A stretch of DNA of 64,000 bases, from contig CANDCH010000009.1 of assembly GCA_947383145.1 (NCBI GenBank), positions 28,198-92,197 on the forward strand. The letters are read 5' to 3'. The notes beneath the pieces were generated by a model. The model saw only the letters and a program-made list of their open reading frames with translations. It had not been told where the DNA came from and did no database searches. Shown here one piece after another: positions 1-8,474 of this stretch. The position numbers and the translations under genes were made by a program. Origin of the DNA: an uncultured bacterium. Its GTDB lineage: Bacteria > Bacillota > Clostridia > Oscillospirales > Oscillospiraceae. The first letter of the stretch is position 1, and each line of letters starts with the position of its first letter.

Positions 1-201
1 ACCTTTACGATCACGGTGGACTATAATGCGGAAAACTCCGGCATCGAGACGGACAGCGGCGCCTGGACGGAAAATGAGGACGGCTCCCTGGCCCTCACCG
101 GCACCCGGGACTTCACCGTCACCCTGGCCGACGGGGTGTATACCTTGGAGGTCACCAACGCCGAAACCGGGATCGTGTGCCAGTTGAGCGGAAACGCCTG
201 A
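1..201 (+). CDS. 3' end of an unidentified protein (partial)
   Basis: The frame is open from base 1 to a TGA at 199-201, so only the last 66 residues are visible and the start lies outside the window. The segment is polar, rich in Thr, Glu and Gly, and reads like alternating beta strands (TFTITVDYN, DFTVTLADGVYTLEVTN). This would suit the C-terminal beta-sandwich of a secreted or surface protein, but I recognise no family. It is followed by a perfect 12-bp hairpin, which suits the end of a transcript. Function unknown. Confidence 0.55.
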   Translation, partial: TFTITVDYNAENSGIETDSGAWTENEDGSLALTGTRDFTVTLADGVYTLEVTNAETGIVCQLSGNA

Positions 202-268
202 CGGTTGGCAAGCTGCTTCCTACGACAGAACGGCCGATGCTTCGCGGCCTGTTCTCCCCATTCACAGT

Positions 269-302
269 CAGCCCCCTCCCCGTATACGCTGGGAGGGGGC
301 TG
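269..302 (+). terminator. Hairpin after the partial gene
   Basis: A perfect 12-bp stem (269-280 with 291-302) and a 10-base loop lie 67 bases after the stop codon. No long T run follows, so it may be a weak terminator or a mRNA-stabilising hairpin. Confidence 0.45.
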
Positions 303-555
303 ACGCATTTGACAGCTTCAAAACCCATCTGTATATCCGTATTCGACACGCAGGCCGCACAGAGCAAAAGATTCTCCCAGGCGATTTGGCCAGATATGAT
401 AAAGCGTGCAATGGCCGTGTCATTGTGGCGATGAAAGATCGGCCCCGAGTGGGCCGCCTTCACGGACTGCCACACAATCCCCAAAGCATATTGGTTGGGC
501 ACGGTTCCCCCGCCGGCAGCCGGGAAATAACCATACCAGCCGCACCCGCCTTTCA

Positions 556-593
556 CAAAAATACAGGGCGGCCAGCCTTCCGGCTGACCGCCC
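556..593 (-). terminator. Probable terminator of the GH3 operon
   Basis: The arms 566-577 and 582-593 pair over 12 bp with one mismatch and a 4-base loop. On the minus strand the stem is followed by TGTATTTTTG, so it can end transcripts coming from the GH3 gene about 120 bases upstream. Confidence 0.5.
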
Positions 594-602
594 ACTGAGG
601 AG

Positions 603-635
603 AACTGGCTGGCTTGCAAACAGCCAGTTTTATTA
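603..635 (+). terminator. Hairpin with T-rich tail
   Basis: The 9-bp arms AACTGGCTG (603-611) and CAGCCAGTT (621-629) are followed on the plus strand by TTATTATCTT. It has intrinsic-terminator form for plus-strand transcripts, though no plus-strand gene is confirmed just upstream. Confidence 0.4.
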
Positions 636-711
636 TCTTCCGATGCCCGGTAGTTCAAAGACATCAGAGATGCGGCAAAAGAGAGAGGCGCAACGCCGGC
701 ACTTTATCGGT

Positions 712-3700
712 TTATTTGGAGATTTTCTTTTTCCGCTGCATCTCATATACCACGGCCCAGGCCACGCTGGCCAGCAGCAGCGCGCCGGACGCAATTTCCA
801 CAGTCACCAGAGCCCGGTGCCACCAGGGCATGACGGGGACCATTTTGGTGCCCGGGGCAATGCCGTTCATGGCGTTGGAGTTGGCCACGGAATAGCAGAT
901 GCGCTTGGCGGCCAGGCGCATGGCCTGGGCCATCGCGGCATAATCCCCGTTCCCCGAGCCATCGGGGCGGTAGGCGTCAAACTGGGCCTCCTCACCGGAG
1001 CCATCGGGAATATCGCAGCCGCCGGTGTAAACGCCATAGGCCAGCTCAAAATAGGGAGAGTTGTCCTGCTTGCCGTTCATGTCGGTGTACATATCGGTAA
1101 CGATGATGCCCTTCATGCCGCACTCGCCCCGGAGGAAGGACTGGCCCAGCACCCCGTCGGAGGGACCGGCAATCGTACCGATGCGGGCGAAGGAGGCCAT
1201 GGTGTTGGAGGCCCCTCCGATGGTGATGGGCAGCTCGAAGGCCCGCAGGTAGATCTCCCGGAGGGCCTGCTCGGTCACCCACACGCCCACGCCGTGGCGG
1301 GCGGACTCCTGGTCGTTGACCACGCAGTGCTTGTTGTAGACGTGGACGCCCTTCTCCTCGATTCCGGCGCACTCAGCGGCAGCCATCAGGCCGGTGAGCA
1401 TACCGTCCTCGCTGTAATACTCCGCCGTGCGGCCCAGGTAGGGACTGCGGTGGATGTTGGCCCCGATGCCGTACAGGCCGGCGCAGCCGCACCAGATGCC
1501 GTCCTCCCCGATGATCCTGCCGGCGCGGTAGGCCACATCCCGGTTGAAGCTGGCGGCGACGATGCCGTTGGCGGGGAAAGCGGTGGTCTTCAATTTGCCG
1601 TTGGGGTCGCCCTGCTCAGTGACGTTGCCTTCAGCGTCCACATGGCCCGCCTTGACCTCGTCCCGGTAGACGCGGCCCTCCTTCTGCTGGTTGTAGCGGA
1701 GGTTGAACCCATTGGGGCCGTTCTCATCATTGGTCTCCGGCTTGCCGATGGACTCCACCAGGGCGGTGTTGTGGTAGCCGGTGCTCACCAGGGTGGCCAG
1801 CTCGTCCCAGGTCAGCTGGTCGATGAAGGTATCCCACAGGGGGTCGTCCAGGTCGATGGGATTGCCCTCGCTGTCGGCGCGCATATCCACCAGGCTGATG
1901 CCCGCGGACTTGCCCATGGTGGGATAGGCCGTTTTTTCGCCGTCCTTGGGCAGCGGGATGCCGTACTCCACCGGGCACTGCTTGAGGATGTCGTTGGCCA
2001 TCTCCTGGGTGGCGTGGAGCTTGGGCACGCCGTTCACCCGGTCCAGGGACACGGTGCCCGCCCAGTCGGCCCGGTCATAGTAGCGCACGCCGTTGTCGCC
2101 CCGGCCGCTGTAGCGGTTGATATCGCCGTAGTCAAACAGGTTGACGATGGGGTTTCCGGTGGCGTCGGAGAAGGCGTATTTCTCGGTGTTCAAATCCAGA
2201 TTGAACTTGGCGGTCAAAGCCTGGTCCCCGGCGCCCACCAGCCTGACCGCGTCCGCGCCCTTGGCCAGCAGGACGTTGTTCACCGCCTGGTGCGCGTCAG
2301 CGGCGGCGGTGAGGTAGTAGTCGCCGGGCATGAGCACATAGGTGCCCGCGCCGTACACGTCATAGGAGGCGAAATACTTCTCGTCCACCGTCACCTTGAC
2401 GGTCTCGGTCTCGCCGGGGGCCAGAATCTTCGTCTTGCCGAACTCCACCAGCTCCACGGCGGGCACCTGAATCTGGTTCTGCTTGGCGTAGTCGCCGTAG
2501 GGCTTGGAGACATAGAACTGGACCGTCTCCTTACCGGAATACTGGCTGCCGGTATTGGTCACGTCCACGGAGAGCGTGTAACCGCGGTCGCCCGTTTTCT
2601 CGGCTTTGAAGTTGCCGTAGGAGAACTCCGTATAGCTTCTGCCGTGGCCAAAGGGGAAGGCCACCACCTGGCTGTAATCGAAGTCGCCCACGTTGGCGGA
2701 TCCCATCACCGCGTCCTCGTATCGGGTCTCGGTGTAGCGGTAGCCCAGGTACATCCCCTCCTGGTAGACGGTATAGGCGTGAAGGGTGGGCTCGGGCACG
2801 AACATATTGCCCTGCTTGCTGAGGATGCCGTACTTGTCCGCGTCGGCATACTCCCAGTAGCCGTAGTTGACGTTGACGGGATTCATCTCGTGGCTCGTCC
2901 AGAAGGTGTCGGTGAGCTTGCCGGAGGGAACGTACTCGCCGGTGAGCAGCTTGCCCACGGCGGAGCCGCCGTTCTGGCCCAGAGTGCCCACCCACAGGGC
3001 GGCGTCGATGCCGTACTGGGGATCGTTGATGAAGCCGGCGGACACCATGCTGGCGCCGTTGTAAATGAAGACGAGCTTCTGGAATACGCCCTGCTCTTTA
3101 AGGGCTTTCAGCCCTTTGAGGGTGTCCATCTCCTTTTGGGTCAGGTGGAGGAAGTCGCCGTTGTAGCCGTCGGTGGCGCTGTCCTTGCTCAGGTCGGAAC
3201 CCTCGCCGCCCACGCGGCCGATGATGTAGACGGCGGCGTCGCCGTAGGCGGCAAAGCTGCCGCCCGCCTCCTGCTCCACCATGTCCCAGGGCACGCCGCC
3301 GATGTAGATGCCCTCGCTGCCCGCCCAGCCGGCGCTGTAGCGGCGGAAATGTATGGCGTCATCGTAGGGTTCGCCGGCAATCCCCTGCCAGAAGTTTCCC
3401 GGGTCCGGGGCGGCGTACCAGGCGTTGGCGTCCAGATATCTCTCCTTCAGCGTGGGATTGAGCTCCAGCCCGGCGGCCTCAAAACCGCTGTAGAAGCTCA
3501 CCGCCTTGGAGGCGTCCACCGCGCCAGAGCCCGTGCCGCCGTAGATGGGGTCGGCGGAGGTGACGCCGAACACGCTGACTTTGTTCCCAGCGGCCAGGGG
3601 CAGGGCGTCGTTGTCGTTCTTCAGCAGGACGGCGCCCTCCGCCATGACCTCCTCGGTCATGGCCGCGCCCGCCTCAATGAGAGAGGCCAGGTCGCTGTAA

Positions 3701-3900
3701 TCGGATTTGTAGTATTCCGTGTCCATATTGGCGGCGTCCGGGTTGGTCACCAGCTCAAAGGAGGCGGTACCCAGGGCGCTGTTGATGGCGTCCGCGTTTT
3801 CCAGGGCGATGACGGTGCCGGTGCAGGAGACGCCGAACACCAGGGTCAGCGCCACGATGGCAATGCGCTGGAGCAGCTTCACGATCTTGTTGGTTTTCAT
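712..3900 (-). CDS. Surface-anchored glycoside hydrolase family 3 protein with permuted domain order
   Basis: This 1062-residue protein is a GH3 glycosidase (beta-glucosidase/xylosidase class). It has an N-terminal membrane helix at about 10-32 and a C-terminal helix at about 1030-1052 followed by a basic tail (MQRKKKISK), so the enzyme should sit outside the cell, anchored. The domains are in reversed order: the alpha/beta GH3_C domain comes first (from about residue 75, EGAVLLKNDNDALPL), then an FnIII-like domain (FPFGHGRSYTEFSYG), and the catalytic barrel last (about 660-1000). The likely nucleophile is Asp936 in GIIVTDMYTDM. GH3 enzymes of Ruminococcus albus and Butyrivibrio fibrisolvens are known to have this reversed order. 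The start has AAGGAGG inside the end of the upstream membrane gene, 4 bases away, so the two are coupled. The substrate cannot be read from sequence. Confidence 0.9.
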   Translation of the reverse strand: MKTNKIVKLLQRIAIVALTLVFGVSCTGTVIALENADAINSALGTASFELVTNPDAANMDTEYYKSDYSDLASLIEAGAAMTEEVMAEGAVLLKNDNDALPLAAGNKVSVFGVTSADPIYGGTGSGAVDASKAVSFYSGFEAAGLELNPTLKERYLDANAWYAAPDPGNFWQGIAGEPYDDAIHFRRYSAGWAGSEGIYIGGVPWDMVEQEAGGSFAAYGDAAVYIIGRVGGEGSDLSKDSATDGYNGDFLHLTQKEMDTLKGLKALKEQGVFQKLVFIYNGASMVSAGFINDPQYGIDAALWVGTLGQNGGSAVGKLLTGEYVPSGKLTDTFWTSHEMNPVNVNYGYWEYADADKYGILSKQGNMFVPEPTLHAYTVYQEGMYLGYRYTETRYEDAVMGSANVGDFDYSQVVAFPFGHGRSYTEFSYGNFKAEKTGDRGYTLSVDVTNTGSQYSGKETVQFYVSKPYGDYAKQNQIQVPAVELVEFGKTKILAPGETETVKVTVDEKYFASYDVYGAGTYVLMPGDYYLTAAADAHQAVNNVLLAKGADAVRLVGAGDQALTAKFNLDLNTEKYAFSDATGNPIVNLFDYGDINRYSGRGDNGVRYYDRADWAGTVSLDRVNGVPKLHATQEMANDILKQCPVEYGIPLPKDGEKTAYPTMGKSAGISLVDMRADSEGNPIDLDDPLWDTFIDQLTWDELATLVSTGYHNTALVESIGKPETNDENGPNGFNLRYNQQKEGRVYRDEVKAGHVDAEGNVTEQGDPNGKLKTTAFPANGIVAASFNRDVAYRAGRIIGEDGIWCGCAGLYGIGANIHRSPYLGRTAEYYSEDGMLTGLMAAAECAGIEEKGVHVYNKHCVVNDQESARHGVGVWVTEQALREIYLRAFELPITIGGASNTMASFARIGTIAGPSDGVLGQSFLRGECGMKGIIVTDMYTDMNGKQDNSPYFELAYGVYTGGCDIPDGSGEEAQFDAYRPDGSGNGDYAAMAQAMRLAAKRICYSVANSNAMNGIAPGTKMVPVMPWWHRALVTVEIASGALLLASVAWAVVYEMQRKKKISK

Positions 3901-3904
3901 GGCG

Positions 3905-4312
3905 TCAGTCCTCCTCCTTGGTCTGCTTTAGGAACACATTGATGATATTTGCGGCCAGCAGCCCCACAAACATCACGGTGCACAGCAGGAACTGCCAGTT
4001 GAACGTGGAGGCCTGTATGCCCACCATGACGATGGACACGTAGAAGTAGATGCCGTAGACGTAGAACAGCAGCCCGATGAAGTCGGCCAGGGCCAGCACC
4101 GCATAGGACCACTTGGCCAGTCCGGTGAAGGCCAGGATCAGGGCGGCGGCCGCGCCGCCCAGCATAATGCCCGCCGCGGGCCAGGACATATACCGGGAGC
4201 CGTTGTACAGCGCCGTGTAGATCAGCGCCGCCGCCACGCTCAACGCGGTCAGCGCCAGCGTGACATAAAAGCCATAGCTTTTATCCTTGAGAAGTCCTTT
4301 GATCTTTCCCAT
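3905..4312 (-). CDS. Four-helix membrane protein co-transcribed with the GH3 gene
   Basis: I chose the ATG at 4312 because AAAGGGGG stands about 8 bases before it; upstream codons in the same frame lack a site. The 135-residue protein has four hydrophobic segments (about 15-33, 43-62, 67-87 and 98-122) and a charged C-terminus ending KQTKEED. It matches no family I recognise. Its stop lies 4 bases before the GH3 start, so the pair forms an operon. A role as membrane partner of the anchored glycosidase is inference from position only. Confidence 0.7.
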   Translation of the reverse strand: MGKIKGLLKDKSYGFYVTLALTALSVAAALIYTALYNGSRYMSWPAAGIMLGGAAAALILAFTGLAKWSYAVLALADFIGLLFYVYGIYFYVSIVMVGIQASTFNWQFLLCTVMFVGLLAANIINVFLKQTKEED

Positions 4313-4420
4313 GTTTGTTCCCCCTTTTCTGGATCGCGCGGCGGCTGGCCCCGGACGCGCCAAAGCTCCCCCCCCTTCTCTGCCTGATTGGCCCTTGCCG
4401 CGCTCTGTTGTCTGGACCGT

Positions 4421-4456
4421 AACAAAAAATGCGGTTCCCATCAACGGGAACCGCAT
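4421..4456 (-). terminator. Rho-independent terminator after the histidine kinase gene
   Basis: A perfect 11-bp stem (4429-4439 with 4446-4456) and a 6-base loop are followed on the minus strand by TTTTTT. It lies 18 bases after the kinase stop and separates the regulatory pair from the GH3 operon. Confidence 0.9.
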
Positions 4457-4473
4457 AATCAGTCGATTTTACA

Positions 4474-5772
4474 TCATGATCGGTATGCCGGTTTGGCCGG
4501 CGCGAACAGCAGGATATCCAGCGCAAACACCTGATCCCGGCACTTCACTGCCAGCGATCCGCCGTACTTTTCCGCCAGACGGGCCATGCTCTTCATGCCG
4601 AAGCCGTGATATTGGGGGTCTCGCCTGCTTTTCGGCAGGCCGTCCTCCAGCTCCAGCTCTCCTGCGTAGGGATTTTCCACGTGGACGGCGGCCATATTCC
4701 CGTCCCGGGCCACGGTCAGGGTGACAAACCGCTCCCCCTCGGGCAGGCCGGACGCCGCCTCCATGGCGTTGGTCAGGGCGTTGCTCAGCAGGCAGTACAG
4801 GTCCAGCTCCTCCACAAAGTCCAGCGCCTCTCCGTTGACGTAACAGGTGAGCAGGATACCCCGCTGGGCGCACAGAGACCGCCTTTCGCTGAGGATCACG
4901 TCCAGCACATCGCTGCCGGTGTGCACAAAGGTGTCGTAGCTGCCCACGTGCCGCTCCAGCTGGTCCAGCTGCTCCACCGGCACCCGGCCCCGGAGATCGG
5001 CCAGGAGCCGCTTCAGGTCGTGGTACTTTTCGTTGACCAGCTGGGCGCTCTCCCGGCTGGCCTCATACTGCGCGTGCTGCTGGTGGACCAGCTCCCGCAT
5101 GGCCTCCACGTCCCGGGCCAGCCGGGTGCGCTCCATCAGGCCGTATTGCAGCAGCAGAATGAAGCAGCCGCACAGGATCTGATAGATTCGGTCGGCCAGC
5201 GCGGCCCAGCTGGAATAATCTCCGCCCACCCGGACAAGGCGGGTCATGCCCGCGCAGATCAGCAGCACCACGATGGAGAACACAGTCTTGACCTTGTTCC
5301 CGAACTTCTGCGCTCCCTGCCGGGTATAGGGCCGGAACAGGAAATAGGCCGCCAGATATATGCCGCCGTAGCACACCAGGTCCACAAGGAGCACTCCCGG
5401 TGTGGACCCGGTCAGCAGATTGACCCAGTCCAGCCGCCGCAGGATCGCCTTCAAGGAGCTGGCGATGTTCTGCACCATGTAGCCGGAGGACACCACGAAC
5501 ATGGCCGTCCACACCAGCACCTCGTTGCACAAGCACACAATCCCGATGAGCATCAGGTAGAGCAGGGAGATGGCTGCTATTTCCGCCCAAAAGCCCCTGG
5601 GGTAGAGGGCGGCGGCCAGCAGCTCCATGCCCGCCATCCCCGCCGCCGTGGACAGCCCCAGCCTGAGCCAGAACAGGGGCCTGCGTTTCATGGCGTAGGC
5701 GAACACATAGGTCCCGCACAGCGCCTGGAGCAGAAGGAGCGCCTGCCAATGGTTCTGATACCATTCCACCAT
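4474..5772 (-). CDS. GHKL-domain sensor histidine kinase (AgrC-like)
   Basis: This 432-residue membrane sensor kinase has about six helices in residues 1-210, a coiled linker, a phospho-acceptor-like segment with His251 (NEKYHDLKRLL), and a GHKL ATPase domain with the N box LSNALTNAMEA (331-335) and G box HGFGMKSMARL (389-399). This layout is that of the AgrC/VirS group, which senses peptides or other extracellular signals and phosphorylates a LytTR regulator. The ATG at 5772 overlaps the stop of the regulator gene by one base (TGATG), so the two are translationally coupled. No AgrB or AgrD-like peptide gene is nearby, so the signal is unknown. A strong terminator follows. Confidence 0.9.
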   Translation of the reverse strand: MVEWYQNHWQALLLLQALCGTYVFAYAMKRRPLFWLRLGLSTAAGMAGMELLAAALYPRGFWAEIAAISLLYLMLIGIVCLCNEVLVWTAMFVVSSGYMVQNIASSLKAILRRLDWVNLLTGSTPGVLLVDLVCYGGIYLAAYFLFRPYTRQGAQKFGNKVKTVFSIVVLLICAGMTRLVRVGGDYSSWAALADRIYQILCGCFILLLQYGLMERTRLARDVEAMRELVHQQHAQYEASRESAQLVNEKYHDLKRLLADLRGRVPVEQLDQLERHVGSYDTFVHTGSDVLDVILSERRSLCAQRGILLTCYVNGEALDFVEELDLYCLLSNALTNAMEAASGLPEGERFVTLTVARDGNMAAVHVENPYAGELELEDGLPKSRRDPQYHGFGMKSMARLAEKYGGSLAVKCRDQVFALDILLFAPAKPAYRS

Positions 5773-6485
5773 CACAATGTTCCCCCTTTGTACTGGGCCA
5801 GCGCTCCCAGAAATTCCCTGCGCCGGGCGCGGGAAATGGGCAGGCTGTCTCCTCCCGCCACCAGCACCTGATCCCGGCATATTTCCTTCACATATTTCAG
5901 ATTCACCAAAAAGCTGGAGCCGCACCGGGCAAAATGGGCATTCTTCAATAGCTCCTCATACTTGGACAGCGTCCCCCATTGCTTGATCCGCTCGGACATG
6001 GTGTGGATGTAGACATCGTGGGCGGATACCTCAATATAGGTGACGGCATCCGCCGCCAGCCGCCGTCCGCCCTCCTTGGTTTTCAGTTCCAATGTCAGGC
6101 TGCTGGAGCGGTAGGACAGCATCCGGAGGGCCCGCTGAAGCTTCCGGCTGAAGGAAAAATAGTTCAGCGGCTTGAGAATGTAATCGAAGGCGTTTACCGA
6201 GTACCCGTCGATGGCATACTGGGTCAGATTGGTCAGAAAAATAATCATCACGTTTTGGTCCACCTCCCGGATGCGGCGGGCGGCGTCGATCCCCAGCATA
6301 TCGGGTACTTGGATGTCCAAAAAAATCAGGTCGGCATCCCTGCGGTACGCATCCAGAAGCTGATAGGCCCGGTCATAGCTCTCCAGCACATATTGAAATC
6401 CCTGCTGCTCTGCCTGGAAGCGCGTCAAATAATTTTCCAGCCGCTCAATTTCGGACCGCTCGTCCTCCAAATAGCAGATTTTCAA
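5772..6485 (-). CDS. LytTR-family response regulator
   Basis: An N-terminal receiver domain (about 1-120), with acidic residues in LEDE and the phospho-acceptor Asp58 in LIFLDIQ, is followed by a LytTR DNA-binding domain (about 135-235). Such proteins bind pairs of short direct repeats in promoters. I prefer the TTG at 6485, because GAGGGGG stands 8 bases before it and the receiver fold begins there (LKICYLEDE). A TTG at 6488 and an ATG at 6542 are also in frame, but the ATG has no ribosome site. It is the upstream partner of the GHKL kinase. The target may be the neighbouring GH3 operon, but that is not shown. Confidence 0.88.
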   Translation of the reverse strand: MKICYLEDERSEIERLENYLTRFQAEQQGFQYVLESYDRAYQLLDAYRRDADLIFLDIQVPDMLGIDAARRIREVDQNVMIIFLTNLTQYAIDGYSVNAFDYILKPLNYFSFSRKLQRALRMLSYRSSSLTLELKTKEGGRRLAADAVTYIEVSAHDVYIHTMSERIKQWGTLSKYEELLKNAHFARCGSSFLVNLKYVKEICRDQVLVAGGDSLPISRARRREFLGALAQYKGGTL

Positions 6486-6678
6486 CAAACGCGCCCCCTC
6501 AATAACAGCTTTTTCCTGTCTTGTCCTATATGCTTCATTCAAGCAACCAGAATTTACAGGCTCAGTTTATCATATCCCCTCGAAAAAAGAAATGCCTTTA
6601 TATGTTTCTGTATGCTAATTATGGGAAATTATTAGATTGCCAAGCTCACTCCGTAATTTCAGGCTGGCGGTTCTCTTA

Positions 6679-6697
6679 GGAAGCGCTGATTAAAGCC
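6679..6697 (+). repeat. Left terminal inverted repeat of the IS
   Basis: It begins GGAAGCGCTGATTAAAG and matches the right end at 15 of 19 positions. TTA directly before it is repeated after the right end. Confidence 0.8.
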
Positions 6698-6908
6698 GGC
6701 CTAATGGCAGAAAGTAGTTAAACGTGAAGCCAAACGTCAAATCAAGGAGCATATTTGAGGGAGGTATTCTCGTTTCCCATACACATCCCGCCCAAAGGGC
6801 GCAAAAACCCCAAGCGGGGGATAGAGAGCCGCCCGCCCTGGCAAGCATATACAGATTTGCGCTGGCGAAGAGTACGTGTAAGCGGTTCAGGTTCTTTCTC
6901 AGCCACCT

Positions 6909-7792
6909 TTAAACGGCCTTTCGGAACCCGAAGATGTTCTTCACGATCCGGTAGGGGTGCTCCACTTTGCGGCGCACAGATGATTTTTGGTTTTCAATAT
7001 AGCGCTCCCAGTCGATGGCGCTGTCTGAAACCTTGGGCAGCCGGCCCGGCCGGCGGTTGATACGGTATGTGATGGCAGAAAGCTGAGGGCTGTTTCTGAT
7101 CCCCTTCCGCTTCTCTATCCCGAGATAGGCGCTGTCCCCGTAAACCACCGCGTCATCTTCCCGCAGAAGTTTTGCCGCCACAGTGACATCATGGACATTG
7201 GCGGCGGTGGCCTCTACCGTGTGAACAAAGCCGCTCCCGGCATCCACACCTGTGTGGCACTTCATGCCAAAATGCCACTGGTTCCCCTTCTTCACCGAGT
7301 GCGTCTCCGGGTCCCGTTTTTTCTCCGCGTTTTTTGTGGAGCTGGGCGCGCTGATCAGCGTGGCGTCCACAATGGCGCCGCCGCGCATGATCCGTCCGGC
7401 CCGCTCCAGGCAGCGGTTGATCGCGTCAAAAAACAGCCTGCCGATGCCCTTGTCCTCCAGCGGTGCCGGAAGTGCGGCAGGGTTGCGGCGTCCGGGACGT
7501 CCTGCTCCAAAAAGTTGATCCCCATAAATTTGCGCATGGCATAACTGTCGTATATGGCGTCCTTTACCCCTTCATCGGACAGGGTGAACCAGCATTGCAG
7601 CAGATACATTCGAAGCATCGTTTCAATCTCAATGGGCGGGCGGCCGCGCCTCCCACTGGGATAGTGGGGTACGATGAGCGATACCAATTCGTCCCATGGG
7701 ATGATCTCGTCCATGATTTCCAGAAATTCTTCCCGCTTTGTCTTCTTTTTCCGGCAGCCGTATTCCATGTCGCTGAAACTTTCCTGTTTCAT
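6909..7792 (-). pseudogene. IS5-family transposase, broken by a one-base frameshift
   Basis: Two frames together cover a normal IS5-family DDE transposase. The first (7792 down to about 7461) holds the N-terminal part, with GRPPIEIETMLRMYLLQ and DAATLPHFRH. The second (to 6909) holds the catalytic core, with IVDATLISAPSSTKN, KKGNQWHFGMKCH and the second Asp in VVYGDSAYLG, and ends RKVEHPYRIVKNIFGF. At about 7460-7461 the expected reading HFRH-R-LEDKGIG is lost because one base is missing between CACCG and CTGGAG. IS5 elements are usually a single frame, so I call this a pseudogene; programmed frameshifting is the alternative, but no slippery run of A or T is present. Confidence 0.85.
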
Positions 7793-7839
7793 TTCGTGCC
7801 CCCCTTTTTCCCTATTTTATCACATCCCTTTTCCGCCGT

Positions 7840-7858
7840 CGATTAAATCAGCGATTCC
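7840..7858 (-). repeat. Right terminal inverted repeat of the IS
   Basis: Read from 7858 inward it is GGAATCGCTGATTTAATCG. The outer bases after 7858 are TTA, matching the left flank. Confidence 0.8.
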
Positions 7859-7894
7859 TTAAGAAATCAATTCAGAGCTCCCCCCGAAAGGGCC

Positions 7895-8398
7895 TTATGG
7901 ATTAGAAAAGCATTTGCATAGAGGATTCTCTCCCCGGGCACTTGGTGCGCCGCATCTTTTCTTCTTGGGCAGCTTTGAATGATTCGTCAGAAATGATGGC
8001 TTCGTGGGAATCGGAGTAAAGGTACGATCCATAAGGCCATCATTTCTGATTTGAGTGGTTTCGGTGCTGACGGTTTTTTGGAGCAGCACACGCCCTGTGT
8101 ATTTTTCGTTGGACAGCAGCTTGTTGAGAGCCTCCCGGTTCCATTTGGTTTTGCCTGTGGGGGAGAGGATACTTTTCACTTCCAGTGCAGAAGCGATTTT
8201 TCCCAAGCTGTCACCATGGAGGTAACGCTCGAAAATCCAGCGGACGACAGCGGCCTCATCAAAATTTATTGTCAGTTGACCGTTCAGCCCGATGTCGTAG
8301 CCATAGCACCTGCGCTGGGCCATCTTGGAAGTGCCATCCTGGAACCCCCTCCGCAGACCATCTTTAATTACTTGACTTTTTTGTACTGAATCCATCAT
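7895..8398 (-). pseudogene. Stand-alone serine-recombinase (Recombinase domain) protein, frameshifted
   Basis: The gene starts at an ATG with a perfect GGAGGT 5 bases upstream, so the absence of a catalytic resolvase domain is original, not a truncation. Residues 1-110 are the Recombinase domain found in the middle of large serine recombinases (TSKMAQRRCYGYD, VVRWIFERYL, LSNEKYTGRVLLQKTVS). Near 8022 one base is missing: the other frame continues LYSDSHEAIISDESFKAAQEEKMRR, which is the family sequence, while the annotated frame does not. The far end lies 36 bases from the IS, so IS insertion may also have cut it. Its role in recombination is unknown. Confidence 0.75.
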
Positions 8399-8422
8399 GA
8401 TTTACCTCCAAAAACAAGAAAT

Positions 8423-8444
8423 GCCGCAGTGAAATCACTGCGGC
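8423..8444. repeat. Perfect hairpin upstream of the recombinase fragment
   Basis: The 10-bp arms GCCGCAGTGA and TCACTGCGGC are separated by two bases. It lies 25 bases before the recombinase start, in its 5' leader, and could be an old terminator. Confidence 0.5.
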
Positions 8445-8474
8445 GCGAGAGTTTAAATAATTTATGCAAAAAGA

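Larger units (their letters stand above)
202..711. other. Intergenic stretch with three hairpins, no supported gene
   Basis: This 510-base stretch lies between the partial gene and the GH3 gene that converges on it. Overlapping open frames exist on both strands (for example a minus frame at 152-664), but none has a ribosome site or a recognisable domain. What can be seen are three stem-loops at 269-302, 566-593 and 603-629, probably transcript ends for the two converging units. Confidence 0.5.
6679..7858 (-). mobile_element. IS5-family insertion sequence, 1180 bp, probably inactive
   Basis: The element is bounded by 19-base terminal inverted repeats matching at 15 positions (left GGAAGCGCTGATTAAAGCC from 6679; right, read inward from 7858, GGAATCGCTGATTTAATCG). 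It is flanked by the same three bases, TTA, at 6676-6678 and 7859-7861, as expected of a target duplication. It holds one transposase gene broken by a frameshift. About 230 bases between the left end and the end of the transposase frame are non-coding. Confidence 0.85.

Noticed and set aside
152-664. 170-codon minus frame in the first intergenic region
   Set aside because: The middle looks mildly protein-like, but there is no ribosome site, and the frame runs through two hairpins and the end of the partial gene.
406-3942. Very long plus-strand open frame opposite the GH3 gene
   Set aside because: It is the mirror of a GC-rich coding gene; the product is a low-complexity mix of Gly, Val, His and Ala, with no ribosome site or domain.
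6755-7060. Plus-strand frames at the left end of the IS
   Set aside because: They lie inside the IS, partly opposite the transposase, and have no family similarity.
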